Shown here one piece after another: positions 47,851-61,058 of a stretch of 64,000 nt of DNA. Each line of letters starts with the position of its first letter. Position 1 is the stretch's first letter. The DNA comes from Riptortus pedestris (taxonomy: Eukaryota > Arthropoda > Insecta > Hemiptera > Alydidae). The notes under the pieces are model-generated. The model saw only the letters and a list, made by a program, of their open reading frames with translations, had not been told where the DNA came from and made no database searches. Location: the NCBI GenBank assembly GCA_019009955.1, contig CM032230.1, positions 107,106,001 through 107,170,000 on the forward strand, read 5' to 3'. A program made the position numbers and the translations under genes.

Positions 47851-50041
47851 CTGAAGTCTCATAAAGTACAAAAAGGTTAATGATAGCGTCACAACTAACA
47901 TTTATTCATGCACTTCAACAAAAACAATACGTTGTATTCAAATTTAAAGTAAGAATTCATGATTTACAATTAATGCGAGATCATTAGAAATGGTGTTTTC
48001 TGAGAACTGAAAATACACAAATAACTCTGTTAATATTCAAATGAGAGAAGAATTTATAAAACAACAATTTTATATAAATACGTTTTCAATAAGACTGATA
48101 AACTAGAAATAGAGAAGAAAATGTTCGATGCCGTCTTACGTGTTTGCTTACCTTCTCTGGGAAGGACTTATCAATGCGTACACGCGCATAACAGCATAAA
48201 AGTTGATGATGTGATGTGATGATATGAGAATATTTTTTAGTTCAACTATTTAGCAATTACTTAGCTGCCCTAACGACTATTGAAAACGAAAGAGACTCTT
48301 TTGACATGATAATTAATGGATCGACTAAAGCTATTTATCCGCTCGTTTTCACATCTCTTCTCATATTTAAAAATATATTAATAAACTTTTTTAATTAAAC
48401 AATTTGACCTATGAGCCCTTTCTCTTCTCCAGAATTGAAAAGATAATTCAAAGTAGCTGAATAATTTTGTTATGCAAATATTTCGTCAAATTCTCTTTTT
48501 CTCTACAGAGGAAGTAGTAAATTGTTGATTGCAGGTAAAAATCTTATTCGAGGCAGAATCCTCGACGTTTTTGTTTAAAATTATTTTATTACAAATTAAG
48601 TTAGACACTCTGGATATGTGAAGTTTAATTATTTCGTAAGATCAGTAATATACCACAAATGGATTTCTTACCTGTTGCCCTATTTCAGGAAGTTGAGCAT
48701 GAGTTGGAGTATAAATGTAAGACTGTGAACGAAGCTCGTTGATGAAGCTACTTTAGGAAATCATGTATTTATTGCTTTAATCAACCAAGCCATCCGATCA
48801 GAAGTGAGCTTTGTTTTTGTTGATTTGTGAATTTAAACAGTGGGAGAAAAACGGGCAAACCTAAGGATAAAATGCCTGCTAGGATCACTTCTAGTTAACA
48901 GCGTGGATGACGTTCAGTTCGTTAGCTGCTTGAAATGGAAGCAACTTTCCACTCATGTATTTATTTTTTGCAACTCCGATTGTTCTGCTTGCATTGCAAA
49001 AGGCATGTGTAATAATCATTCGTGCATTAGGTACAAAAATCATTCTTCAAAAAGTGAGTCCTTTCCTATCTTGAAGGGTGCGGTTATTTATTTGTATTTT
49101 TTGTTTTTTTCTCAGCTTGTTTAACATAAAAGAACTAGAAGGAACGGTCTACTGCAGGCATAGACACCATAGAAGGATTATGTGGATAGAGAGGAACAAA
49201 ATTCGAGACAGATGGAATACATATATCATTATTATAAATTACAATATGTGTGTATATTTCTAGTTCTTGCACTTACATTGGAGATACATTCCTATGCCAC
49301 TCTGGGGAAACAATCCACTTCATTTAGTTAGTTACACGGGTATAGGCCATAACCACAAAATTGCGCCAGCCCCAACAAATTTGTACTCACTTTCATTAAA
49401 ACCTTATCACGTTAATTTGAGAAAATCAATCATATAAGTATGTAAAATCGAAATGATTTTCGTCATCCGGTTTCATGATCAGTGATTTATTGCAACAAAA
49501 GAGGACAAAGGCATTACATTTTGCAATATACACTGGCTATGAATCCTCGAAATGTCAAATAAATACTACTATCTATGGAAGAATTTTTCTTTATCTGCAC
49601 AAACCAAATCCCAACCGAAACCAGTTTATTATCACTCAACATATAAGTGATAGTAAGGAAGATTCCAATAAAAAACACAGACAGAATCTAAACAACGTAA
49701 TTTGTGCTTAGTATCTTTCCGACGAATTACCTTCCTTTACGCTATATTTCAGGAGTTAACAGCCTACTAGCACAATTTCTTAATTAGGGGTTTAATAAGT
49801 TTTATCATAATAACGAAATTCATTAGGTGTTTTAATATTAAAAGTTCAAATGATTAAATTGCTCAACTCAAACATTTTACCTAAAATAAAATAAAAATAA
49901 AAATCCGTTCAAGATCAAACCAACAATGAACTGGCACACTTCAATATTTTCAGATAACCAAAAGAGTGTAACAGCATTTCTTTTTAAAATACTGTTACGA
50001 TTATTAAGAAAAATAATAAACGTTGTTTATAAAAGTTCTAT
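47851..50041. other. Region upstream of the minus-strand gene, nothing recognised
   Basis: A 94-codon open stretch at 48840-49124 (plus) starts MGEKRANLRIKCLLGSLLVN and has several Cys, but shows no domain and no splice context. I do not call it a gene. Confidence 0.4.
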
Positions 50042-50567
50042 TGGGTTGAAAAATTAAACACACAATCTTTAGAGTTTTTATCACTGCACAATTTATTTGA
50101 CAATGCACCACACACTTAATAAATTATTCTTAACTATTACTCACAGTATGCACTGATAATTTCACTTCTTCTTGCACATAACAAAAACTCACGATCACTG
50201 AAGTTCACAAAAACACGGCACTGCACTGATCTTCACATAGAATAGTACATCTTTACATAAAACACTGTGACGGAACTAAACGCACTATTCAGTAAAGCTG
50301 CACTGAATGCACTGTTATTTACTTGAAGAGAACTGAGAACAAACTAACTGTCGGGCGAGCTGTACCCTTTTTGTAGGCGGGTGTCGAAGGGAAATAGGCC
50401 CAGACTGGTCTAGGTGGGGACTATCACCTTCTAGAACGTAGCTGGTGCCAGCGGTCCTGCCGCTTTCATACTTCTTAAATATGTGATTAACTCTGTGTAC
50501 TTGTTTTATGTACGTAGTTTTCACAACAATACGAATGATAAGTAGATTTCCGATGTGCAATATTACA
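50042..50567 (-). mobile_element. Possible solo LTR
   Basis: A 526-base block of more balanced composition, bounded by TG...CA in either direction. On the minus strand it reads like an LTR: a GC-richer first part (GCAGGACCGCTGGCACC), CAGTTCTCTTCAAG, many GTG/CAGTG stretches, and AATAAA about 40 bases from the end (near 50090). No convincing target duplication was found beyond two bases. Tentative. Confidence 0.33.
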
Positions 50568-51039
50568 ATTGGCATCCCTACCTAATACATTAACGTGTAA
50601 GAAGTCAAAATGAAGTTCATTCACTTCCTCCTGCCAAATTTTGTCTTACTTCCGGTTACAATCCCTTAAGTTTTGTGATTTATTGCTTAAAACATTTACT
50701 TGAATGACAGCCAGAACGTACATGACTTGGAAACAAATACCGCAAGGAATTGGTAATGACTTTTTAGACTAACAGTTTCAAAGCCGATTAGAGAACCGGA
50801 AAACAATAGTTGTAGAAAATTACATTTACAAATAGGATTAGTGTTAAAACATTTTTTGATCAGTCTAATGACAATGAAGATATCTCGACTTTTCATTCTA
50901 CCCAAAACCACCCCCTCTACTTGGAACGATTTCAGACATTAACGAATACACTCTTTACAATTGCAATAAACTGTTAATTAATGAGTATGTTATTGATAAA
51001 TTGAAAATTTTCGAGTATGGTTTATTTCAGTGGTCTGGA

Positions 51040-52200
51040 CATAGAAGAGGTTCCTGTAACTTGGAGGTATTTAGACCATTTCCGTTTCCAAAGCATTTCT
51101 TCCTTACCTCGATTTCATCAAGAGTCAGACTCCTTAGGGTACAGGGTCCACGCCAACGGCATTGATCCACTTCCCAAGCAAGGAATCCAGAAATTTCCCA
51201 AGCCGTCCATTGTCCAACATCACCGATTCTTGGGCATTATTAACTTTTCCATCTTATGCTTTCTAGCCTCCACCCAAGCCCCGCTGCATAAGTTGACTCA
51301 CAACTGCAAGAGGCGAGATCGAAAAACTGAATGAGACCCTGCAAGCGATCAAGACGTACAACCAGAACCCCCAGCTGTGGCGGGATTTTCTCATGCAACG
51401 ACTGATGGTGATTTGTCTCTGGCCTACGACCCTTCGGATACCGTCATATGGGGGCATTGCAATAGTCAAAGGACGGAGTATTGCGGCCCCTCGCCTTCTA
51501 CTAAAAAGTTACAAACACACAGAAGAACAACGCGACGTATGATCATGAGCTACAGACGCTCTATGAGATGGTAAAACATTTGAGACCTCTTATTGAAGGT
51601 CTGAATTTTTACGTACTCAGTGACCATAAGCCTCTGGTCCACGCATTCCAGTAGAGGTCGCAGACAGCCTCATTCTGGAGAATCAGGCCCCTGAACTTCG
51701 ACAGTCAGTTCCCGGCTGAAATCAGATACGGCCCCGGTGATGAGAACATCGTCGCAGACGCACTCTCCTACGTAGAGGAGAGTCATGTCCCAGGCGATTT
51801 GGAGCTATGGCTCGCGCTCAGGCGCCGTATAATAATGTCGATCGTCTCAAGGAAAATCCTAATCTGCAGTTGAGACGCATAGTTAAGCCTGGAATGGAGA
51901 AAAGCTCTTATGTGAGACGTCAACTCTGACGGCAAGACCCTATGTCCCACAGGCAATTCGTGGGACCATCTTCGAACGGGCCACTCCACAACCTAAGCCA
52001 TCCTGGTGTAAAAGGTTCATAGAAAATTATCACCAGCTGTTACTTCACTAGGGAGATGAACCACGACATCGGTCGGTGATTCCTCTCGAATCATTCAGGT
52101 ACAAAAGAAAGAAAAGTTATACTACCCTGATCGGGGATAAGGTTATAACAGTCTTCCTCGATCGTCTGAAACCCGCCTAATACTTACCGAAACACTCAGG
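51040..52200 (+). pseudogene. Ty3/gypsy retrotransposon pol remnant (RT end, RNase H, integrase)
   Basis: Across frames and stops the typical pol order is kept. First is the RT thumb/connection: YRVHANGIDPLPKQGIQKFP then RFLGIINF (51140-51250) and APLHKLT. Next is RNase H: LSLAYDPSDT (51411-51440), FYVLSDHKPLVHAF (about 51610-51650), IRYGPGDENIVADALSYVEE (to 51780). Then the integrase H2C2 zinc-binding region, RPYVPQAIRGTIFE and a PSW-containing segment (51930-52030). Last is the integrase C-end, ITVFLDRLKPA (about 52145-52180). The integrase catalytic core is deleted. Matches are to the general Ty3/gypsy pattern. No gag or paired LTRs were seen. Confidence 0.8.
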
Positions 52201-52599
52201 CAAGATCTCCCTCAGCAGCATCAGGAAGAAACCCCCAACCACCGAAGAAGACCGACGATAGTGGCTGCATCAAAACCAAGAGTGGGCGTGTAGCCAAGAA
52301 GAAAGTTAACTTCTGCAACTCCATCACTAGAGTAATGTATCGGAATGCACAACTAAATTAAGACCTCCAACGGGAAAACATTAGATTATCTATCAAGTGA
52401 ATTTATTCGTTTATTCCCAAAGTTCAGCCCCTCAACTATTAAGGACCTCTTTATTAAATAGGCATTTTATCACTTGGCTAACACGATTTATAAAGCTTGG
52501 CGTACAAATGTCAGAACTCCTTCCAAAGGAAAATGTGCCAATAGCCATGTACAAAAAGCCAAAAATGTCCGAAGACAACCCGATGGATTAGACAAGAAC

Positions 52600-52760
52600 G
52601 ACTCACCGCTTATACTCTAAAACTCCATATACGCCATGACTAATGAATTTATATTCACCTAAGGCAGAGATCGAACCGGGTCCTATGTTTACCCTCCTAA
52701 TGAAAATAGCGGTAGATGTACCCACCCTTAAGCCGCAACGCCATTGCGGCCCTTGAAATT
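52600..52760 (-). mobile_element. tRNA-derived SINE head, second family
   Basis: On the minus strand: GCCGCAATGGCGTTGCGGCT, then A-box-like TGGCGTTGCGGCTTAAG and a good B-box CCGGTTCGATCTCTGCC about 60 bases further on. Differs from the SINE at 33763. No acceptor stem pairing is visible, so not a tRNA gene. Confidence 0.5.
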
Positions 52761-52799
52761 TTGAAAATAAGCTATATATTATTAAATGCTTTAATGCTC

Positions 52800-53520
52800 T
52801 CCTTAAATACAAAATATTACTAAATTGTACTTCTATTTAATGAGAAACAAAAGATTAAGGTGAGTTGAGATGGTCATAGGTCGCCGTCAGTGGCCAATCT
52901 AGACTGCTGCATCCCGGCTGGTCCTTGGACTTGGAAAACGGATGAAGATTGTCTGTAGTAGAATTTGATTTTGTAGTTTTTTTAGTCTACCTACCACCTG
53001 CGTGATGGACTTTCGGAGTATGTGCTCTGTTAGCACTAAATTGGCTTGTTCGTTTCAAGTATTCGTCAAATCCATTTCATTTTCCTAGGATACTGAATTC
53101 AAGGGAGTAGGTACAGATTTAAAATTTGTATAGGAAGAAGGGTTTAGAGTGGCCGGGAATGATGGTGGAGGATGTCCTCTAAAGTTTAAACAGTCTATTA
53201 GATGGGCTAATGCTACTAGAGTGGGGTTAATAGGGGGAAAGAGTGGGGGGCCGAGCTCAGTCCCCCCCTCGATCCGCCACCGTCAGCAACACCGCCAGCC
53301 ATGGATTACGGAGAAGGTGAGTCCAACTGTTATTACGCTTTCGGCAGAACAACATCATCCGTGGAGCATAAATACTGATCAAGCCACTTGATAGAGATAA
53401 TATGAAAAAAATAATAATAATAAAAGTCATATTCGTCAAAATGATGAGTTTTTAGCGTGAAAATATAATCCTTGTACTATTAAAATGAAGGTAACACCTG
53501 TTGGGACGAGAGGTATTTTC
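52800..53520. other. GC-richer unclassified stretch
   Basis: At 53130-53390 composition rises (GGGGGAAAGAGTGGGGGGCC) and an 80-codon frame is open, but its translation shows no domain. Probably element-derived. Confidence 0.35.
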
Positions 53521-53874
53521 AACAAAGGGTAATAATAAAGTAAACTTCAAACGATAGTAATTGTTTTATTGTTGGTAAGCAGAGGAGAACTTACTTCCTA
53601 CAGTGAAAATAATCATATTGTGCACTCGATCTAGAGAAAACTGAGTCATTTTCTCCTGGGAACTTTCATCCTCCAGATTATCTCAAAATTGGCCACCCTC
53701 TACTACTCTTATTTTCAACTAAGATAACCTACAGAATAATTATAAATATATCTGACCATTATTGAACGAAATAATACCAAGGCATGAATACTTAAATTAT
53801 AAATAACACTTATTTAGCAAAGGAAGCTACTACCCAAAGAACCATTCACGAGTGATTAGTTTATACATTTGGGT

Positions 53875-54085
53875 CTCCATGACGCCTGCAGCGAACTCAA
53901 TAATATCTGATCTAATTTTGAGTCGGGTTGATTCCCACATGAGCATGGAAATTTATTTAGTAGTGGACGACCACATAAAATACCTAAGCCAACCCTACTA
54001 GAAAGGAGTGGCAACCTGTAGATAACCCTATTGGTTTTTGAGGCTTAAAATGGATTTAAACTAATATATAAATAAAAATTAAAAA
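53875..54085 (+). mobile_element. tRNA-derived SINE, diverged copy of the 33763 family
   Basis: B-box-like GGGTTGATTCCCAC at 53925-53938, then the same body as the copies at 33763 and 39207: GGAAATTTATTTAGTAGTGG, ACTAGAAAGGAGTGGCAACC, TGTAGATAACCCTATT. The tail is AT-rich. Confidence 0.6.
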
Positions 54086-55274
54086 AATTGATGGGTTGGT
54101 AAAAGTAAAACAATTAAAATGAAGAGCCTTACATCCTGCAGAAGAATCCAAATATTAAAAGTCCATAATAAAACATTGTTTCGAGGTTCTATATATGTGA
54201 ATATTTCTTTCGCTTCAACAATATACATTTTTAATCAAGCTATAATCCGTATGTGCATTGACTAACGAAACTTTATATATTAAAGTCAACACCATGTTAA
54301 TACGGCTAAGGATGACCTGTTAACTCAGGGTACCGCAATCAATTATCATATCAATTGGAATTTGACCAGATTTCCCTTTCACTATGAGAAATTGGGGTAT
54401 ACGAATTGTTTAAGAATGAAAAATATTTAAGAAAGCAGACTCGTGTCTATACATTTCAGCTTTGGCTTCTAGTAAACTTATGTAAAGAGTGAGGATACCG
54501 ATAAGTAATCTACTGGTAAACCTCCATTTCAAGTGATATAAATGCAAACATACATGCACGCACGCACGCACACACAGACACACATATTTAAATTAGTTAG
54601 GGGACCAAATTCGACATTTAAAAGCAGGTTCGAAAGGAGCAAAAGTATAGAGAATAAATCTCAACATAAATTCTAAATTATTTCCGTAATTTAATGCTAA
54701 ATTATTTCCGTGATGTAATGCCTTGAAACGTAACATTTTGTATAAAAATGGCTGTATTGTAGATAAGGTTCTGGGTTGTAATTCATGTTCCCTGAGATTA
54801 ATAATACGTGTTTCTAGAGTTCAAATTGAAGGACTTGTTTCTATTTTTCTTTTTTTTATCAGCTTTCGTTAATCTCACTTATCAAGAATCTTGTTTACAT
54901 AGAGAAATTACTAAGGGAGAAATAGGGATATATTTCTTCATATGAGTATCATTTTCCTTGGTTAATGTACTTTGTATTGTGTGGGCTCTAATACTTTATT
55001 GCATGAGCAGGTTATCAATGATGTATAAGGGAAACTAACCTTGTTCCTCTCTTCCCTCAATGTACAAAAAAATGGAATAATTTCCCCTTACTTTATATAC
55101 CTTAGAGAAATCAGAAATAGTATACCCAACTCCATTCGGACACGAAGTCCTTAGAATGTCCTTTCTCAGGAGCCAATATAAGGAGACTATTTACAGGCTA
55201 TAGCCAGTCGAAGCTCACAAGCCTACTAAACGTTCTTTTAAAGAGAAACAAATAGTAATTCGGAATTTATAAAA
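54086..55274. other. Unclassified AT-rich DNA
   Basis: A short CA/CG microsatellite lies at 54553-54582. Nothing else recognised. Confidence 0.45.
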
Positions 55275-55420
55275 ATGAATCTGCTATTCTGCTTAATTCT
55301 CAGTAATGTGACGCACTTTACAAGAAGGGCAAGGACGCAACCCTGTTCAGTCAAGAAGCACTTACGATGTCTGTGGAAGACCAGTTATTACAGAATTCAA
55401 CGATCTGCTGTCATTTCTAT
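55275..55420 (+). pseudogene. LINE-like fragment related to the one at 3290-3553
   Basis: Shares AAGAAGGGCAAGGACGCAAC, CCTGTTCAGTCAAGAAGCAC (55315-55365) with the fragment at 3498-3545. Translation reads KKGKDATLFSQEAL in one frame. Same element family, decayed. Confidence 0.4.
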
Positions 55421-55543
55421 TCACAACCACAACAAAATTAATACATTCTCTAGTAATATTATGAAAGGCAAGTTTTTTCCCCCATGCCTACAGCCATATT
55501 CATTTCCTCTTCTTTATCTAATTCATTAATTTGTAATCTTTCT

Positions 55544-55795
55544 TCAAACCTCCTGATTAATACAAAAGCCACTCTCATCACATACTCCATAGCATTCTTG
55601 TCGAGCCCTTACATCCCAGTATATCCAGGAACAACGCCTCTCAATGTTTGTTACCTCCCTTGCACAAGACATTTTGTCTAATTCCTCTCTCCATTCCTTC
55701 AGTAGATTGGTTTCCATTTTACACATCAATAACGTCTTGGAAGCCACTTGCCTCTTTGAACACCTACTTTCTTCAAAAGCCCAACCTCCAACCAT
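55544..55795 (-). other. Unrecognised open stretch
   Basis: 84 codons open on the minus strand, with a hydrophilic, codon-like translation (KMETNLLKEWREELDKMSCA) and composition less AT-rich than its surroundings. No domain recognised. Could be part of an old element or an exon. Confidence 0.25.
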
Positions 55796-55799
55796 TATA

Positions 55800-58653
55800 A
55801 TCGTTTCAACCTAAAAGGGAATTGCATACCCGTACATTCACCTTATTCCTGTACCGCACTTCTTATTCACAAACCTCCCTACCAGAGAATTCCCATCCAC
55901 CACCTGCCTCCTCACTTATCGTTCCATAAAATCTACAATATCAATTATCACAACTATCGTTCTTCATTAATGTACATGTTCAGTATGTTTCCCTGTTCCT
56001 TTTTAAACTCCCAATACTCTCAGGCCCCTTGATGCCTGCATCATCTTCTCAGTGGCAAGCAAACAATGCATGAAATCTCAGATGTGAATCCACATCAACA
56101 ACTTAGGGCTTGTTGCCCAGTTTTTATCTAATTCTTTTTGAAATATAAGGGACACAACAAATATGTTCTTGTCAATATAGACAAAGTGCTGGTAAATACA
56201 TTATTTCCTTTGACAGTGCAATTTATTGCTTAATGGCCAGGTTTCTTCTTTGCTTCTGCTGTATATCCTTATACCATTCCTCAAGTATTCTGTAAGTCGT
56301 CAGGATGGTATTCCATCAACAAACAGGGTTTGATATTCTGATAGAAGTTTATGGATAACGAAAGTCCAGAAGACCTGCCTGAAAAAACACTTAAGTGGAT
56401 TGCATTGGTCCTATGGCCCCATATATGCTTGTCGTTTCTCCTCCAACTCTACTTGTAAGGAATTCTGTAATGACTTTAGTATATGAAGGAAATTAGAATT
56501 TTTTCCCCGATCCTTCACTAATTTCGAAGCTCTATCAGTTTCTAATGTTTTCAGCCCAGAAAATTAATTATCTTCGTACACAAGTTGAAGAAGAAAATCA
56601 TTCAAAAATTTACAAAGTCTCTTCCAAATTTTTATTTGCTTTTGTTGAATTTGATACCCTTAGTTCCAAAAACAAAAACTTCAGCTCTTTTTAAAGAGTA
56701 ATCCACTGACTTGTTAGAGTAATAAACATTTGCTCTGCATTTTCGGCATCTCTTCGGTTGCCTTTTTGAGGCTGGTCAAAGCCACTACTGCTGTTACATC
56801 ACAGTACTTCAAAGTAGTCTAAATTTATTAATTAAATTGTTTATTTTCCCATGGAAAAAACTTACCTACCAATTGTTTAGAAAAATGTCTTGAAAATTCG
56901 GGAATTGTAGAAAATGGATTACAACTTAAAGATTGATCAATATACTTAAATTAATTTTTTTATATAGGAAATAGAAATGTCCACCCAAAAGTTACCAATA
57001 TATTTATTGCACCATGACGTTTCGGCCTGTATTGGTCATTTCCAGATAAACCTATAATAAACAGTGTATTTTTTCAAATTTGTTTGTGTAAGAATAAAAT
57101 TATCTTTCAGCCCATCAGATAAATGTTGAAGAATGTTTGTAAGTTTACGTTAATATTCAGTTTTTCAGGAATATCAAAAGATTAATTTAATGGAATAATT
57201 TGAAAACATCATCAAAAAGTTTTGTTTGCTTCGATTGATAAGTTATTCGTATTTTCAAATTGAAATTACCTTAAGGGTATAGAATGATGATTCTAATGTT
57301 CTATTTATTTCCCTGCTATTTGTGTCATAGAAAATTCAAAAAATGTTGTTTTCAGAAAATTCATTCTAATTTACATAAATAGATAAATCACTAACAAAAC
57401 TCTACATCTTTTTGAGCACTACACAAAAGGGACTAAACAACGAACATTTCATTAATATATATTTTACTTCACCAAATAAAATTCAAAAGTGACGACGCAA
57501 GGGAATAATTGAATATTATTTTGAACTAAAACGTGATGTACTAAGTAAAAAAGAACTAGCTTAAAAAGAATTATTTATTAATTTATATTTTTATTAATAT
57601 ACACATTTTCGTGATGGTAGGAGAATCTTATCTCTTACCTTTAAAACACAGTCCTATTCAGACACACACGACCAAATATATAAATATTTGTTTATATATA
57701 AATATATATATATAATATTTTGTTTCATTGTTTACGTCTTCCCAAAGGATTATATATCATTTTTGTTTTTAAGATAAATCACAGTTCATTAACGAATTAT
57801 TTCGTATGTAGAAAAACTTCTCCATCTTTAGAAAATGACATTTCTGAAAATGATCTTACAGAGAAAGTGACAAAACCTTTTCCTTCATGTTCGCAAAAAG
57901 TAAGAATAAGTACCTAAAGAGATCAATGACATGTTCACCGTCGTGGAACTTCGGGATATGCTATCCTATACAATCTAAAGAAATAGTGGATATCATAACA
58001 AGAATAATTAAATAATAACTAATAACAATGAAACTACAGGCCTAGAAAAAGGCATAGAAAAGTCAAAACTAGAAACTTTGCTTCAATGATAGACACAAAA
58101 TTATTTGTTTAGAACTTAATACGCAGAAAATAATACATTTAGAACTATAACTAAATCAACAACAAAAATAGGAAAAATAGCATTCGTTCAGCCTTACTAG
58201 AATAAATTACTTGACGCAAAGAAGAAAGAAATGTTATGTTATAGAGCTATAATAAACGATGGCGTGTATCAACCTTCACTTACTTCTTGATATAACTTCT
58301 AATTCTGATTGATACTTTCTTTTCAGAATTAAAACTTCTCTCTTTAAAAAAAGTTAAAGAGGTTTGTTACGGATCTATAAACACATTACTTAAACTCTAA
58401 AATTCCTATGATGAAGCTTTGCACATGACTTACTTGACCACTTGCAATGAAGACCGAAAAAAGATTCGGTGAAATGTATACCTTACCTGGGATAACAAAT
58501 GGTTATCTGAGACATAAATAGGATAAATATAACCAAATTATGTTCATGGAAACCTACATCGGAGCTGATTTCCTCCATTGTTTTAAATATTATTCAGCTA
58601 AACACTTTGTTTTGTAGCCGAGCATAAAATATGATAATTGAATATTCTTCCCT
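55800..58653. other. Unclassified AT-rich DNA
   Basis: Only one motif stands out, GACGTTTCGGCCTGTATTGG at 57017-57036, of a kind repeated in some retroelements. No gene recognised. Confidence 0.4.
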
Positions 58654-60141
58654 TTTAGCAGATTTACCTTAGGGGAAATCAGCTACTGTGGTCGTACTCA
58701 TGACGCGATTCTCGAACAATTTCATCAAATGTCCATCGATCCTACCCAGGAGATGACGAAAATGAGGTCCGTTCAAAATTTTATATATACATATATATTT
58801 ATTTGTCTGTTAATGCTCTAGCGGTCGCAATTTTTTTTTGATCGGTACCAAATTCGATATTTAATCGTTTTATGTAAAAAGAAAGATCAAGTTCGTTAAT
58901 GGCTGAAATCGGGCCAAAGGGAGGGAGGGGGGGGGATTTTCGAAAATTCAAAATATATCCGATATTATGCATCGGATCGAAAAATTGTATAAAACTAATC
59001 TTATTGCAAATTAAATTTACTATAAATATTGTTATATACATTTATTCTCTATCTTGAATATTAACCGAAATATTTGCATTTTTATGAAGTCTGTGGTCGG
59101 GTATAGTTCGGATTAGGTTGGCCATTTCCGTCACTACTTGGCTCAGGTGGAAGCTTCTTCTAACCTTACCTGTCGTTTCTAACCTTACCTTACCTTCCTC
59201 ACTTTGTGAGATTTATGCAAATACGTTCTGTTCATCTGCCCCCGCCCTTCTTTTGTTCTTGGACTACTAAAATTTGAGTTATTAAAATAGAAATTATTCT
59301 TACAATTCAGAAGCCGTTTTAGTTGGGAATTTATTTTAATTTACTGAAATATTTCACATTACCGTTTGTATTTAATCGGTGGTATTGTGTTACCAGTATG
59401 GTGATTTCTCTATTGTAAAACTTCACATGGGAAATCTGCTTAGTTTACGCAGCCCCTGCGTGACGGACATTTTATTAGTGACTTGAAAATCAATTTTAAA
59501 TTAAAAAAAAAAGTCCGTCACGCACGGGCTGCGTAAACTAAGCAGATTTCCCCTGTGAAGTTTTACAATAGAGAAATCTGCTTACTGGTAACACAATACC
59601 ACCGTGATTAGATAATGAGAAATCTTTCAGTTAATAAAAATAAATTCCCAACTGAAACGGCTTCTGAATTGTAAGAATAATTTATATTTTAATAACTAAT
59701 AATAAATAGCTAGCTTTTTATAACTAATAATTTTAGTAGTCCAAGAACTAAAAAAGGGGGGGGGGCGGATGAACAGAACGTTTTTGCATACAGCTCACAA
59801 AGTAAGGAAGGTAAGGTTAGAAACGACAGGTTAGAAGAAGCTTCCGCCTGAGCCGAGAAATGACGAAGATGGCCGACCACAGACTTCAAGATAGAGAATA
59901 AATGTATATTACAATATTTATAGTAAATTTAATTTGCAATAAGATTGGTTCTATACAATTTTTCGATCCGATGCATAATAACGGAGATATTTTGAATTTC
60001 CAAAAATCCCCCCTCTAAACCCCTCTCCCTCTGGTCCGATTTCACCCATTAACGAACTTGATCTGTCTTTTTACATAAAACGGTTAAAGATCGAGTTTGG
60101 TAACGATTAAACCCAAATTGCGACCTCTAGAGCGTTAAAAG

Positions 60142-60217
<76 letters not shown>

Positions 60218-60280
60218 GAACGGACCTCATTTTCGTCATCTCCTGGGTAGGATCGATGGACATTTGAAGAAAATTTTCGA
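58654..60280. mobile_element. Large foldback: two TIR elements head to head
   Basis: The left arm is a plus-oriented TIR element (58654-59466), starting TTAGCAGATTTACC. The right arm (59513 to about 60280) is a minus-oriented copy, cut off at its outer end. The innermost stem pairs GCAGCCCCTGCGTGACGGAC (59450-59469) with GTCCGTCACGCACGGGCTGC (59513-59532) around a loop of about 43 bases. The arms match over about 770 bases, with small indels (for example 29 bases present only near 59070) and different TA-tract lengths. Both arms carry a segment (GAAGCTTCTTCTAACCTTAC and neighbours) not seen in other copies, so they descend from one duplicated arm. Confidence 0.8.
60146..60212. repeat. (TA)n microsatellite in right foldback arm
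   Basis: About 66 bases of pure TA. The left arm has only a short, interrupted TA stretch at the matching place (58782-58800). Confidence 0.9.
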
Positions 60281-61058
60281 TAGCTACAATCGAAAATTTG
60301 TCTTGCTCCACATAAGAACATATGGCACTTACGTCAATGTACATTTTAATAAGCTAGAAGTACGGCAACAAAATGGATGTCAACGTAATGAGATCCGCTT
60401 TTAGTGGAAAATTCCCTCTCTTCTAGAATGCATCCCTACGCCGTTCTTAACAAGTGGGTCCAGGGACTGGATGCATGGGATTGGTCTCGGGATCGGCTTA
60501 AGTGACGGCAATCAGTTTGATATCGAATACGAATCCCAAATTACTTAAGCACCTTCAATACCGACGAGTAGCTACCGAAGTCTAGTAAATTTATTTGTAT
60601 ATTTCAGTTGCACCTCAAGTTTTCGAAATCCCCAAGAAAAAATGTCCTCTGTCTACCATTCGAATAGACCACAATTTACTAGATCCGGCTTAACGATTTC
60701 TTGTAACTCACCGCATTAAGTTCAATTACATTGGGCAAAAATATTGCTTTTAATTGGGGGGGGGGGGGAATCACTTCTTAAATCATAAGGAGTCCTTAGT
60801 TCAAATAAGTTGTCTGTGAAAGGGCAATGACTATGGAGGGAGTCCTCCAGAAAAGCTCAGTCACTTATATCATATTATTATTATTATTATATATGTGAAA
60901 GAACAGGCCCTTTTTTTTTTTTTAATCTTAGCTGTGACAACGATCAACCTCGACAACGGCTGTCTTCGGACCATGTGATGAGGGTGGGGGTATAAGTGGT
61001 GAAGGTTTGATGAGGGTAATCAATAATTTGATAGATTTCCGAAATTATGAGCCTCATT
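60281..61058. other. Unclassified DNA
   Basis: A stretch of more mixed composition at 60410-60600 (GGTCCAGGGACTGGATGCAT), a G-run at 60758-60768, and a short ATT repeat near 60870. Nothing recognised. Confidence 0.4.

Noticed and set aside
57011..57045. Functional hammerhead ribozyme
   Set aside because: The required CUGANGA core is replaced by CUGGAAA; only the GAAAC part is kept.
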